In this document: piece by piece, positions 33,010 through 42,500 of the stretch
Numbering within the stretch: position 1 is the stretch's first letter
Layout of the letters: every line of letters begins with the position of its first letter
From: Rhizobium ecuadorense
Lineage (GTDB): Bacteria > Pseudomonadota > Alphaproteobacteria > Rhizobiales > Rhizobiaceae
DNA length: 64,000 nucleotides
Direction of reading: 5' to 3'
Assembly (NCBI RefSeq): GCF_001187535.1
Contig: NZ_LFIO01001480.1
Span: 1 to 64,000 of the forward strand
Notes under the pieces: generated by a model
Told to the model about the DNA's origin: nothing
Databases searched by the model: none
The model's input: the letters and a program-made list of their open reading frames with translations, nothing else
Program-made: the position numbers and the translations under genes

Positions 33010-33815
33010 ATGACGGAAACGATCACCATCGACAGCAACGCACGGCAACTGCACGCCAAGGCCTGGGCCGAAGAGTACGAATTGATCGACCGCAGCTTTC
33101 TCCTCTTGGCTTACGAGCTATGGAGGAATTGCGCTTAGGTTCTGCGGAAGCCGTGATCGACGTCGGTTGCGGGACGGGTCAAACGCTCTTGCAGTTGGCG
33201 GAGCGGGTCGGTCGGCAGGGAGTGATCGTCGGCGTAGATATTGCAGAACAGCTTCTGAGGATCGCCGGTCAGCGTACGAGCGGACTTGAATGCGTACGGT
33301 TGATTGAAGCTGATGCTGAGCTGCTGGATTTGCCATCCGGCAGCGTGGATGCGATTTTCTCACGTTTCGGCGTGATGTCATTCGGTGATCCCGATGCCGC
33401 CTTCTCCAATTTCCATCGTTTGTTGAAGCCAGAGGGCAGGCTGGCATTCTGTTGTTGGCGGCCCCTTCGAGACAATGAACTGGACAGATTCCCATTACAT
33501 TCGGCGGGATTTCAATCGCCAGCCGACGAAACCCCGTTCAGCTTTTCAGACGCCGACTATGTCCGCACCGTTCTTGCGTCTGCGGGATTCAAGGATATCG
33601 CAATTACGCCTTACGACGAGGCGGTTACGAGCGGTGATGTTGTTGCGATGACGCGCGTGCTGCTGAGCGTCGGCCCGCTTGGCAAAATCGCTCGCGAAAA
33701 CGTATCGATCAAGTCTGCGGTCGAACCGAAATTGCGAGAAGCCCTCGCCGGTCTTGGCGATCCGTCCAGAGTGGAATTGGTCGCCTCGGTGTGGATCGTA
33801 ACAGCGAGGGCATGA
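33010..33815 (+). pseudogene. Frameshifted class I SAM methyltransferase
   Basis: A natural N-terminus MTETITIDSNARQLHAKAWA starts at 33010, but the frame runs into a stop at 33136. The rest of the protein, ...PLGLRAMEELRLGSAEAVIDVGCGTGQTLL to ...ASVWIVTARA, continues in another frame. Adding one C in the CTTTCTCCTCTTGG run (about 33097-33110) would join DRSFL to PLGLRAMEEL. Either the gene carries a one-base deletion or there is a sequencing error. A truncated product from the ATG at 33120 would keep motif I (VIDVGCGTGQ). Substrate unknown. Confidence 0.75.
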
Positions 33816-33824
33816 AAGCCGGTT

Positions 33825-33945
33825 GGCGGGTGCCGACGCCGGATGGAGGCAAGGAGCGGCGTTGGAGCGTGTCCTTCGAGGCTCCGCCCTTTCGGGCTGC
33901 GCGCCTCAGGATGAGGGAGGTTGGAGGATACCGCGCCCACCAACG
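33825..33945. repeat. Family A repeat near 33.9 kb
   Basis: Shows TCCTTCGAGGCTCCGCC, GCGCGCCTCAGGATGAGGG and AGGTTGGAGGATACCGCG, close to the right half of the copy at 32.8 kb. With it, the frameshifted methyltransferase is flanked by family A copies on both sides. Confidence 0.65.
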
Positions 33946-34002
33946 GGGCGGTTGCGATGGCGTGGTTTTGCTTCCGCCTGCTGTTGTACCGCCGCAATGG
34001 AC

Positions 34003-34503
34003 TCAGCCGTCACGTCCCCTCACCGCCCATGCGCCGGTATCGTGATCGGGGTGCTGGTTGTTGCTCTCCTTGATTGCCGCAGCCCAGTCGGCGCCGTTGG
34101 TTTCGGTCGCGCCGGTATTTTCTATGCCCGTGATCGTATCGAACCATGCCACCATGTTCTCGGTGCAGGTATTGGCATGCGGCGGGAAGGCGTTGGGATC
34201 GTCGAGCGAGCCGATCATCAGGTTGGTGCGGCCGTTTTCGAGGTGGTGGAAAAACAAGGGCGTGCCGCAATTGGTGCAGAAGCCGCGCGCGACAAGCTCC
34301 GAACTCTTCCAGATGCCAGGCTTGCCGCGTGTCCAGGTGAGCGCATCATCGGGTGCGGCGACGAGCGCGGCAAAGAGGTTGCCCGAGGCTTTCTGGCACA
34401 TGCGGCAATGGCAGAGATGCGAATTGTCGAACATCGCGGTTGCGCGGTAGCGCACGGCACCGCACTGGCAGCCGCCGCTCACCTCCATCTCGATGCGTTT
34501 CAT
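34003..34503 (-). CDS. GFA-family zinc protein, second copy
   Basis: This 166-residue protein has the GFA zinc-binding cysteines: GGCQCGAVRY, LCHCRMCQKAS and FCTNCGTPLFF. It is longer at the C-terminus than the GFA protein at 14456 and clearly a different subfamily (contains TENMVAWFDTITGI). AAGGAGGAG sits 6-8 bases before the ATG, a very strong ribosome binding site. The enzymatic role of such proteins is mostly unproven; thiol-adduct chemistry is the usual suggestion. Confidence 0.88.
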   Translation of the reverse strand: MKRIEMEVSGGCQCGAVRYRATAMFDNSHLCHCRMCQKASGNLFAALVAAPDDALTWTRGKPGIWKSSELVARGFCTNCGTPLFFHHLENGRTNLMIGSLDDPNAFPPHANTCTENMVAWFDTITGIENTGATETNGADWAAAIKESNNQHPDHDTGAWAVRGRDG

Positions 34504-34574
34504 GTTTCTCCTCCTTCGAGAGGTGGGTTGGGCTTCATCTCTTTTAGGTTGTTGTTTTTTGATCGTCCAGCTCC

Positions 34575-34640
34575 CCAGAGGGCCTCATCCTGAAGCGCCC
34601 GGCAGGGGCCTCGAAGGACGAGGCGGGTGCTCCGGCATCA
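34575..34640. repeat. Family A repeat near 34.6 kb
   Basis: GGCCTCATCCTGAAGCGCCC followed by GGGGCCTCGAAGGACGAGGC. It reaches the 3' end of the LysR gene and may supply its last codons or its terminator. Confidence 0.65.
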
Positions 34641-35534
34641 GGGATTTCTCTGTCGAAGCGCATCGGCGATGACTGAGAAGGCCGGGAGGTTTTGGCGGCG
34701 GCTGGGATAGTAGAGGTAATAGCCGGCGAATTTGGGGGTCCAGTCGTCGAGGAAGAGTTGGAGGCGCCGTTCGGCAATGTGGGTTTCGACGTAGCTCTCC
34801 GGGACGAAGGCGATGCCGTAGCCTTGGAGGGCAGCGTGGACCATTTCGCGATCGGTGTTGAAGGTGAGCTGTCCTTCCACCCTCACCCGGACCTCCTCGC
34901 TGTTCTTTTCGAATTCCCAGGCGTAGAGGCCGCCGATCCTGTCGAGACGCCTGTTGATGCAATTGTGCTGCATCAGCTCCTGCGGCATCGTCGGCACCGG
35001 TCGGCTCTTGAAATAATCCGGGGACGCGACGGCCACCAGGCGCCAGTCCGGCCCGATCCGCACCGCGACCATGTCCTTCTCCAGGCTTTCGCCGAGGCGC
35101 ACGCCGGCATCGAAGCCGTCTTCGACGATGTTGCGGAAGCTGTTGTCGACGCTGAGCTCCAACTTGATGTCAGGATATTCGCCGAGGACGGGGGCGAGCT
35201 TCGGCCAGACCACGCTTTCCATCGCGTGGTTCGAAAGGGTAATCCTGACGGTGCCGGCCGGTTTGTCGCGATAGGCCATCAATGCCGCGATATCGGCTTC
35301 GATTTCGGAAATGCGCGGCGCAAGCGATTGCCGCAGACGCTCGCCGGCCTCCGTCGTCGCCACGCTGCGCGTCGTGCGCGTAAGAAGCCGCAGCCCCATG
35401 CGCGCTTCGAGCTCCTTGACGGCGTAGCTGAGCGTCGATTGCGCGACGCCCAATTTCGCCGCGGCCCGGGTGAAGCTGCGCTCTTCCGCGACCGCCAGGA
35501 AAAGCAGCAGTTCGTTGAAATTCTCGCGTGCCAC
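34638..35534 (-). CDS. LysR-family regulator divergent from MFS exporter
   Basis: This 298-residue LysR regulator has the N-terminal winged helix (LLLFLAVAEERSFTRAAAKLGVAQSTLSYAVKELEARMG) and the two-lobed effector domain. It starts with GTG, supported by GGAG 8 bases upstream. It faces an MFS exporter gene across 230 bases containing AGCCG...CGGCT inverted arms, the usual setting for a LysR activator of the neighbouring transporter. The effector is unknown. Confidence 0.92.
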   Translation of the reverse strand: MARENFNELLLFLAVAEERSFTRAAAKLGVAQSTLSYAVKELEARMGLRLLTRTTRSVATTEAGERLRQSLAPRISEIEADIAALMAYRDKPAGTVRITLSNHAMESVVWPKLAPVLGEYPDIKLELSVDNSFRNIVEDGFDAGVRLGESLEKDMVAVRIGPDWRLVAVASPDYFKSRPVPTMPQELMQHNCINRRLDRIGGLYAWEFEKNSEEVRVRVEGQLTFNTDREMVHAALQGYGIAFVPESYVETHIAERRLQLFLDDWTPKFAGYYLYYPSRRQNLPAFSVIADALRQRNP

Positions 35535-35764
35535 GGGCGATATCTCCAGTCATTCCGATCCAGCCTCATTAATAGCCGATTTCGATAAGTCCATGCAAAT
35601 TGCAACGGCTAATCCGATCTATCGAAGGGTGCTATCTGTCTCCCGCAACAATGAGGCGGGCATTCCGCGCGATTCGCCTTCCGGTTCACCGAGGGAATGG
35701 CGACGCCGGCTTGGTTCGGCCGTCGCCCGTTTCCACGCACAGCCCCTTTTGAGGTGAAAGCCCG

Positions 35765-36961
35765 ATGGACACGATCCACGACATGAGAATGCAAACCAGG
35801 ACGACGCCGTGGAGCGCCGTCATCTGCATGATGCTGACCTCCTTCGTGCTCGTCGCGTCGGAATTCATGCCGGTGAGCCTGCTGACGCCGATCGCCGACG
35901 AACTGGCGAGCACCGCAGGCCAGGCGGGCCAGGCGATCTCGATCTCGGGCTTCTTCGCCGTCATCACCGCCTTGTTCAGCAATGTGGTCTTCGCGCGCTT
36001 CGACCGGCGCCGGGTGATCCTCTCCTATACCGTCGTGCTGGTGGCATCGGGCCTGGCGGTCACCTTTGCCCCGAACTATCTGGTGTTCATGATCGGCCGC
36101 GCCCTCATCGGCGTGTCGATCGGCGGCTACTGGTCGCTCGCGACGGCGATCATCGCCCGCCTCGCCGCCGGTCCCGACGTGCCGAAGGCGCTTGCCATGC
36201 TTCAAGGCGGCAGTGCGCTTGCCGCCGTGATCGCCGCACCGCTCGGCAGTTTTCTCGGCGGTCTCGTGGGATGGCGCGGCGCCTTCTTCGTCGTCGTGCC
36301 GATCGGCATCGTCGCCTTCATCTGGCAGGCGATCGCCCTGCCGCGGATGCCGGGCGGCAAGAGCGCGTCGCTCCGCAGGACCTTCAGCCTGATGAGCAAT
36401 CGCACCTTCGCCCTCGGCATGACGGCGATGATCCTGTTCTTCATCGGGCAGTTCGCGCTCTCGACCTATCTCAGGCCGTTTCTCGAAGACATCACCCATC
36501 TCGGCGTCAACACGCTCTCGCTGGTGCTGCTCGGCATCGGCCTTGCCGGCCTCGCCGCAACCTCGCTGATCCCCGCCATCCTACGCGCGCATATGGCGCA
36601 TGTGCTGATCGGCTTTCCGGCGGTGCTGGTGACGGTCGCCCTGGCGCTTACCGGCCTCGGTCCCTTCGCCCTGGCGACGGCCGGCCTGCTGCTTCTCTGG
36701 GGCCTGCTGACAACGCCGATGCCGGCCGCCTGGACGACCTGGATGACCCGGACGATCCCGCACCATCTGGAGGAAGGCGGCGCCTGGTTCGTCGCCCTCA
36801 TCCAGTTTGCCATCACTTCAGGCGCATTTGCCGGCGGGTTGTTGTTCGATCATGTCGGCTGGTGGAGCCCGTTCGTGTTGAGCGCTGTGGCGATGGCGGG
36901 GTCGGCGGTGACTGCGGTCGGTGTGACGCGGGGGTTGAGGCGGCAGGTGGTGGCGGCTTGA
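35765..36961 (+). CDS. MFS drug/metabolite exporter (DHA1 type)
   Basis: This 398-residue protein has about 12 membrane segments. It resembles the DHA1 branch of the major facilitator superfamily (sugar-efflux/NepI/YdhP-like), with SFVLVASEFMPVSLLTPIAD in helix 1 and FARFDRRRVIL in the loop 2-3 motif A region. GAGGTG precedes the ATG. It probably exports small toxic or signalling molecules in exchange for protons and is regulated by the divergent LysR protein. Substrate unknown. Confidence 0.9.
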   Translation: MDTIHDMRMQTRTTPWSAVICMMLTSFVLVASEFMPVSLLTPIADELASTAGQAGQAISISGFFAVITALFSNVVFARFDRRRVILSYTVVLVASGLAVTFAPNYLVFMIGRALIGVSIGGYWSLATAIIARLAAGPDVPKALAMLQGGSALAAVIAAPLGSFLGGLVGWRGAFFVVVPIGIVAFIWQAIALPRMPGGKSASLRRTFSLMSNRTFALGMTAMILFFIGQFALSTYLRPFLEDITHLGVNTLSLVLLGIGLAGLAATSLIPAILRAHMAHVLIGFPAVLVTVALALTGLGPFALATAGLLLLWGLLTTPMPAAWTTWMTRTIPHHLEEGGAWFVALIQFAITSGAFAGGLLFDHVGWWSPFVLSAVAMAGSAVTAVGVTRGLRRQVVAA

Positions 36962-37029
36962 AGCACGTCGCGATGAAAGCATGTTGGCCGTCGGTAAAGC
37001 CCGGCAACGGCCAACGTTATGCCGAGTCC

Positions 37030-37216
37030 TGCCCCTCATCCGGCTGCCGCCACCTTCTCCCCGTAAACGGGGCGAAGGGGATTTGCCGCGACCTCTCCGC
37101 CCCTCGCCAACCTCTCGCAGGGCACGTCCCCTCGCCCCGTTTTTACGGGGGTCCGAAGGACGGGTCGAGACCAGTGGCTCGACCCCGGCAAGGGTTAGGG
37201 TGAGGGGCAGTTTTCG
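37030..37216. repeat. Family B repeat, long copy
   Basis: Runs from GCCCCTCATCCGGCTGCCGC and TTCTCCCCGTAAACGGGGCG to GGGTTAGGGTGAGGGGCAG. It can form several GC-rich hairpins and sits between the convergent MFS and beta-galactosidase genes, where it may end both transcripts. Confidence 0.75.
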
Positions 37217-37235
37217 GGCTCGCTGAGCCTTAGCC

Positions 37236-39368
37236 TCACCCTTCTAACTCCACAATCGCACAGCCATAACCGCCAAGCTCCAGCGTGCCCCTCACCGGCT
37301 TCTCCCCATCCAGCAGATCCCGCCCGGCCGGCACGCCGCCGATCGACGTCGGCTGGTCGGTATAGTTCTGCACAAACAGCAGCCGCCGCGCGTCGTTCAT
37401 CCGCATCGTCACCTCCACACCTTCAGGCAACCCGCCGACCAGCGGTTCGATGCCGGCCTGGGGGAAGAGGCGTTCGGTGAGCGCCTCGGTCAGTTCAGGC
37501 GTGAGATAGGTGCCGAGATAGACCACCTGCCCCTTGCCGACCATGCGGGAAGTTGCCATCGCCTGTCCCTCGGCATAGCGGTTGGACCAGGCGGCGATCA
37601 CTTCGACATCGCTGTCGATGGTCAGGTTTTCGTAGAAATGGCCGGCGGTGATTTCGCGGTTGCCGACCTTGAAACGGCGCTGGCGGCGCTGGGATTCGGC
37701 CGGTTTGTTCGGCGGGATGACGAGGCCGCCGGAGCGCTCCATGACGTCGAACAGGCCGTTGGCGCCCGGCGCTGTCAGACGGCCGAAATCCTCGACGCGT
37801 ACGCCCGTCAGCTTCGACAGTGCTGTGCCCGGCGCGGTCTCGCGGATGACGTGATTATCCTCGTTGCGGGTGCCGGTGCGGGCGCCGATGACGACGGTGC
37901 CGCCTGCTTCAGCGAAGGCTTCGAGCCTGGCCGTCCATTCGTCCTTCCACATCACCCAATGCGGGACATAGAAGAGCTTCAGCTTCGAGAGATCGTCCTC
38001 GGGATGGATGAAGCCGCAGGCGATGCCGCGGTCATAACAATATTGATGCATGAGGATCGCATCGTCCTGCGGGCTCGGCAGGCCGATCGGATAGGTCTTG
38101 TGGGCTTCCTGATTGTCGAAATCGGAGCCGGCGATGCCGACATCCATGCGCACATAGGTGCCGAGGATTTTCGGCTGCAGCGCGATCATCTCGGTCGCGA
38201 AGCGCTTGGCCTCCTCATAACGGTGGCGGCCGATATCGTCATGGTCGATGATGCCCATCCAATAGATCTCGGCGCCGAAATGGGCCGGGCGCCAGCGGAA
38301 GAACATCAGGCCGTCGGCACCGTGGGCGACCGAGGAAAGCGCCATGCGCCGCAGTTCCCCCGGCTCCGGCGTCAGCGTGCAGAAGCCCGGCTGGCTGCCG
38401 AAGCCCGACTGCTGCTCGGGCACGATGTAATTGCCGGAGAAGCCGCGGCAGATATCGAGATGCAGCGCCTGCACCTTGGCGTGGTTGCCGAGCCGCATGA
38501 ACTCGTCATAGAGCATGGGATAGATGTCATAGCCGACGAAATCGAGATCCTTGCTGAACTGGCCGCGGAAATCGATATCCCTCAAGCCCCCGAGATTGTG
38601 GAAGACGAACCAGGAAGGTTTGACCGCGCGCAGGATCTCCACCTGGTCGTGCTGGAAGCGCGCGGTGGAGAAGGCGAGGAAGCGGTGATAATCCTGCAGG
38701 TGGCCGGGGCTCGGGAAGGTCGGGCCGAACTCGATCGGCAGCACCACCTGATCGAAACCGTCATAGGCGGTCGCCCAGAAATCGCCGCCCCAGGCGCGGT
38801 TGAGCTTGCTGATTTCGCCGTAGGTGTCGGCAAGGTAAGTCTGGAATTCGCTGAGCGTCGCCTGGGAAAAGCTCTCCGGCATGCTGGTGTTCAGCTCATT
38901 GTCGGTCTGCCATCCCACAACATGCGGATTGCCGCGATAATGCTCGGCCATCGCCCGGGTGATGCGCTTGCTGTGCTCGCGAAACACCGGGCTTGCCGTA
39001 TCGCAATGCTGGCGTGAGCCGTGGCTCATCGGCCGGCCCTTGCCGTCGACCCTTAAAATTTCAGGGTGGGCCGCGGTCAGCCAGCGCGGCGGCGTCGCCG
39101 TCGGCGTGCAGAGGATCGTATCGATGCCGTGGCGCGCGAGGATTGATATGGCGCGGTCGAACAGATCGAAATCGAAGGTGCCGAGCTTCGGCTCGAGAAT
39201 GTGCCAGGCGAATTCGGCCATGCGCACCACATTGAAGCCGGCCTTGGCCATGCGCTCGGCATCGCGCTCCCAATAGCTTTCATCGACATGCTCGGGATAA
39301 TGCGGCGCGCCGACCAGGAAGCGGTCGGTCTTGACGGGGTTCCATACGGAGAGGGTCTTGTCGGACAC
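37236..39368 (-). CDS. GH42 beta-galactosidase
   Basis: This 710-residue glycoside hydrolase family 42 enzyme has its probable acid/base Glu158 in WQTDNELN and nucleophile Glu318 in IVPEQQSG, a TIM barrel at the N-terminus, then the trimerisation and beta-sandwich domains usual for the family. There is no signal peptide, so it acts in the cytoplasm on imported galactosides. The GTG at 39368 has AGGA upstream and lies 13 bases after the stop of the ABC ATPase gene; a longer frame upstream would overlap that gene. It is the last gene of a five-gene uptake and hydrolysis operon. Confidence 0.9.
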   Translation of the reverse strand: MSDKTLSVWNPVKTDRFLVGAPHYPEHVDESYWERDAERMAKAGFNVVRMAEFAWHILEPKLGTFDFDLFDRAISILARHGIDTILCTPTATPPRWLTAAHPEILRVDGKGRPMSHGSRQHCDTASPVFREHSKRITRAMAEHYRGNPHVVGWQTDNELNTSMPESFSQATLSEFQTYLADTYGEISKLNRAWGGDFWATAYDGFDQVVLPIEFGPTFPSPGHLQDYHRFLAFSTARFQHDQVEILRAVKPSWFVFHNLGGLRDIDFRGQFSKDLDFVGYDIYPMLYDEFMRLGNHAKVQALHLDICRGFSGNYIVPEQQSGFGSQPGFCTLTPEPGELRRMALSSVAHGADGLMFFRWRPAHFGAEIYWMGIIDHDDIGRHRYEEAKRFATEMIALQPKILGTYVRMDVGIAGSDFDNQEAHKTYPIGLPSPQDDAILMHQYCYDRGIACGFIHPEDDLSKLKLFYVPHWVMWKDEWTARLEAFAEAGGTVVIGARTGTRNEDNHVIRETAPGTALSKLTGVRVEDFGRLTAPGANGLFDVMERSGGLVIPPNKPAESQRRQRRFKVGNREITAGHFYENLTIDSDVEVIAAWSNRYAEGQAMATSRMVGKGQVVYLGTYLTPELTEALTERLFPQAGIEPLVGGLPEGVEVTMRMNDARRLLFVQNYTDQPTSIGGVPAGRDLLDGEKPVRGTLELGGYGCAIVELEG

Positions 39369-39381
39369 GGGATGGTCTTTC

Positions 39382-40527
39382 CTATCTGTCGAGAATGGTC
39401 TTGCGGGCGCTGATCGTGCGGCCGCCATCTGGGGAAAAGAGATAGAGTTCGCGGGCGTCGAGCGTCAGCGCCACCTTCTGCCCGGCGGCAAAGGGCGCGA
39501 CGTAGCTGAGCTGCACGGTGATGTTGCCGGTGCCGCTTTCCGAGGCGATGGTCTGGAGATTGCCGGCATCGACATAGAGAATGGTTTCGCGGCCGAGATG
39601 CTCGACGAGCCGCACCTCCCCCTCGATCGCCCCGCCCTGCCCGCCGTCGGCGACCATCGATATGTTCTCCGGGCGAACACCGAGCGTCAGGCCGGCGCCC
39701 TTGGCGAGCGTCGTCGGCTCGGCCAATTCCACCGTCACCGGCACGAGGCCGGGCGCCGAGACGGTGATGTGGCGGCCGGAGACCTCGTCGATGGTGACGC
39801 CGAGGAAATTCATTCGGGGCGCGCCGAGAAAGCCGGCAACGAAGAGATTGTCGGGATTGCGGTAGAGTTCCAGCGGCGAGCCGACCTGCTCGATGATCCC
39901 CTGGTTGAGGACGACGATGCGGCTTGCCATGGTCATCGCCTCCACCTGATCGTGGGTGACATAGACCATGGTGGCGCCGAGTGCGGCATGCAGGCTGCTG
40001 AGTTCGACGCGCATCTGGGTTCTGAGCGCCGCATCGAGGTTCGACAGCGGCTCGTCGAACAGGAAAACTTCAGGCGAGCGGGTGATCGCCCGGCCGATCG
40101 CCACACGCTGGCGCTGGCCGCCGGAAAGCTGCTTCGGCCGCTTATCCAACTGATCGGTGATCCGCAGGATCTTGGCGGCGCGCGCCACGGCCGCGTCGAT
40201 CTCTGCCTTCGGGCGCTTGGCCATGCGCAGGCCGAAGCCCATATTCTCCGCCACCGTCATATGCGGATAAAGCGCATAGGACTGGAAGACCATGGCGATG
40301 CCGCGATCGCCCGGCTCCTCGCGGCTGACGTCGCGGCCATTGATCAGGATCTGGCCGGACGAGATCGTCTCCAGGCCGGCGATCGACTTCAGAAGCGTGG
40401 ACTTGCCGCAGCCCGACGGGCCGACCATGACGATGAACTCGCCTTGCGCGACGGAAAGGTCGATGCCGCGCAGCGCATGATAGCTGCCGTAATTCTTGTT
40501 GATCTCACGCAGTTCGAGACTGGTCAT
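39382..40527 (-). CDS. Sugar ABC transporter ATP-binding protein (MalK/UgpC type)
   Basis: This 381-residue ATPase of the carbohydrate uptake class 1 type has Walker A GPSGCGKST, signature LSGGQRQRVAIGRA, Walker B VFLFDEPLSNLD and a C-terminal TOBE/regulatory domain of about 140 residues. It energises the two permeases encoded just upstream. It sits between permease and beta-galactosidase genes on one strand, so it belongs to the same operon. Such ATPases are sometimes shared among several sugar transporters. Confidence 0.93.
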   Translation of the reverse strand: MTSLELREINKNYGSYHALRGIDLSVAQGEFIVMVGPSGCGKSTLLKSIAGLETISSGQILINGRDVSREEPGDRGIAMVFQSYALYPHMTVAENMGFGLRMAKRPKAEIDAAVARAAKILRITDQLDKRPKQLSGGQRQRVAIGRAITRSPEVFLFDEPLSNLDAALRTQMRVELSSLHAALGATMVYVTHDQVEAMTMASRIVVLNQGIIEQVGSPLELYRNPDNLFVAGFLGAPRMNFLGVTIDEVSGRHITVSAPGLVPVTVELAEPTTLAKGAGLTLGVRPENISMVADGGQGGAIEGEVRLVEHLGRETILYVDAGNLQTIASESGTGNITVQLSYVAPFAAGQKVALTLDARELYLFSPDGGRTISARKTILDR

Positions 40528-40564
40528 GTCCTGGCCCTCTCTTGTTGAAATAAAAGATGCGCGT

Positions 40565-41416
40565 TCATCCCTTCACCGCCCCCATGGTCAGGCCGGCGAT
40601 GAAGTGCCGCTGCATCAGGAAGAACATCACGACGGGCGGCACGGCGACGACGATCGTGCCCGCGGAGATGAGGTTCCAGGCCGAGACCCATTCGCCGCGC
40701 AGATTGGCAAGGCCTGCCGTCACCGGCTTGACGCTGTCGCTGACGGTCAGCACCACGGCCCAGAAATAATCGTTCCAGATGAAGGTGAAGATCAGGATGG
40801 CGAGGGCGGCGAGCGCCGGCCGCACCAGCGGGATCGCCACATGCACCAGCGTCTGGAACGGAGAGGCGCCTTCGGCGCGGGCCGCCTGGAACAGCTCGTC
40901 CGGGAGGGCTGCGATGAAATTGCGCATGAACAGCGTCGCAAAGCCGGTCTGGAAGGCGACGTGGAAGATGATCAGCGCCGCCGTCGTGTCGATCAGGTCG
41001 AGCCGCACCATCAGATCGCGCACCGGGATCATCATGATCTGATGCGGCAGGAAATTGCCGCCGACGAACAGCGCGAAGATCAGCATGTTGCCGCGAAAGC
41101 GGTAGCGCGACAGCACGTAGCCGGCGAGCGTCGAGAGAACAAGCACGCCGATCACCGAGGGAATGGTAATGATCAGGCTGTTGAGGAAATAGCGGGCCAT
41201 CGGCGTCTGGGTGAAGACCGCGGTATAATTGTCGATGACGCCGATGCCGGTCGGCCAGCCCCACAGATTGCCGCCCATGACATCCTCGGTCGAGCGGAAG
41301 GAGGTGAGAACGATGGCAAACAGCGGGCAGAGCCACAGCAGCAGCACGATGACGACGGCAAGCACATAAAGACGGCGCTGCCAGACTGCGGTCTCGGGAA
41401 TGGGACGAGGATACAT
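40565..41416 (-). CDS. Sugar ABC transporter permease (MalG type)
   Basis: This 283-residue inner-membrane protein has six membrane segments and the EAA loop AARAEGASPFQTLVHVAIPLVRPAL that docks on the ATPase. The ATG at 41416 overlaps the stop of the other permease gene by one base (TGATG). It pairs with the permease at 41416-42300 to form the channel. Confidence 0.92.
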   Translation of the reverse strand: MYPRPIPETAVWQRRLYVLAVVIVLLLWLCPLFAIVLTSFRSTEDVMGGNLWGWPTGIGVIDNYTAVFTQTPMARYFLNSLIITIPSVIGVLVLSTLAGYVLSRYRFRGNMLIFALFVGGNFLPHQIMMIPVRDLMVRLDLIDTTAALIIFHVAFQTGFATLFMRNFIAALPDELFQAARAEGASPFQTLVHVAIPLVRPALAALAILIFTFIWNDYFWAVVLTVSDSVKPVTAGLANLRGEWVSAWNLISAGTIVVAVPPVVMFFLMQRHFIAGLTMGAVKG

Positions 41417-42300
41417 CAGCCTCCCCTCTCTTCGGTTCGGATGATGCGGCTGAGATACCAGACGATGAAGACGGCCATGATCACGAACAGCACCGAGGCG
41501 ATCGCCGCGCCATAACCGAAGCGGTAGGAGAAGATCGACTGCTCGAACATCTGGTAGGCGAGGACCGAGGACGAGCCGAACGGCCCGCCCGAGGTCATCA
41601 CCGACACCATGTCGAAGGAGCGGAGCGCCCCGACGACGGTGACGGCAATGGCGATGAAGGTGACCTGCGTCAGCTGCGGCAGCACGATGTGCCACAGCAT
41701 GTTCCAGCCGCGCGCCCCATCGACCCGGCCGGCACCGATCAGCTCTTCGCTCAGATTGTTGAGGCCGGCGAGATAGAGCACCATGCAGAAGGTGACCTGC
41801 GGCCACAGCGCTGCGATGACGATGGCGAAGGTGACGAAATGCTCATCGGACAGCACCGCCGGCGCCACCGCCCCGAACGCCTTGAAGATCAGCGCGAGCA
41901 GGCCGAATTCCGGCGTATAGACCCAGGTGAAGACGACGCCGACGGTCACCGAAGCGAGCACCAGCGGAATGAAGAACAGCGACTTCAGGAAGCGCATGCC
42001 GCGGATTTTCTGGTTGACCAGCAGCGCGATGGCAAGCCCGATCGGCGGCGCCGCCATGAACATGACGAGCCAGATCAGATTGTTCTTCAGCGACACGTAG
42101 AATTGCGGATCGTTGTAGAGCTCGACGTAATTGCCGAGGCCGATCCACACCATCGGGCCGAAGCCGTCCCACTCGTGCAGGCTGATCCAGACGCTGCGGA
42201 CCGCCGACAGCAGGATGACGGTGGAAAACAGCGCGATCGCAGGCGCGATGAGCAGAGTCGGGGTAAGCCACCACCGTTGGCGGCGCCATAATGTCTGCAT
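41416..42300 (-). CDS. Sugar ABC transporter permease (MalF type)
   Basis: This 294-residue inner-membrane permease has the EAA-type loop AGRVDGARGWNMLWHIVLPQLTQVTF and six membrane segments. GAGGT precedes the ATG. It is separated from the binding-protein gene by about 200 bases that contain a family B repeat, which may lower its expression relative to the binding protein. Confidence 0.92.
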   Translation of the reverse strand: MQTLWRRQRWWLTPTLLIAPAIALFSTVILLSAVRSVWISLHEWDGFGPMVWIGLGNYVELYNDPQFYVSLKNNLIWLVMFMAAPPIGLAIALLVNQKIRGMRFLKSLFFIPLVLASVTVGVVFTWVYTPEFGLLALIFKAFGAVAPAVLSDEHFVTFAIVIAALWPQVTFCMVLYLAGLNNLSEELIGAGRVDGARGWNMLWHIVLPQLTQVTFIAIAVTVVGALRSFDMVSVMTSGGPFGSSSVLAYQMFEQSIFSYRFGYGAAIASVLFVIMAVFIVWYLSRIIRTEERGG

Positions 42301-42339
42301 GTTCAGGACCTCAATTACGACAGAGCAAGCGGCGAAGTC

Positions 42340-42480
42340 GGCCCCTCATCCGGCTGCCGCCACCTTCTCCCCGCTCGCGGGGCGAAGGGGACAAGCCGCG
42401 ACCTCTCCGTCCCTCGCCGATGTCTCGCGGGGCAAGTCCCCTCTCCCCGCGAGCGGGGAGAGGGTTAGGGTGAGGGGCAA
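42340..42480. repeat. Family B repeat inside the sugar operon
   Basis: GCCCCTCATCCGGCTGCCGC at the left and GGGTTAGGGTGAGGGGCAA at the right, with CTTCTCCCCGCTCGCGGGGC and CTCCCCGCGAGCGGGGAGAG hairpins between. It lies between the binding-protein stop and the permease start. Confidence 0.75.
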
Positions 42481-42500
42481 ACGCCAAACACGTTCCGGAC

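Noticed and set aside
35809..37203. 464-codon frame on the same strand as the MFS gene
   Set aside because: It is an Arg-rich alternative frame of the MFS exporter with no recognisable domain. It runs into a family B repeat.
37638..39017. 459-codon frame opposite the beta-galactosidase
   Set aside because: It is antisense to a GH42 enzyme with visible catalytic residues. It shows no domain of its own.
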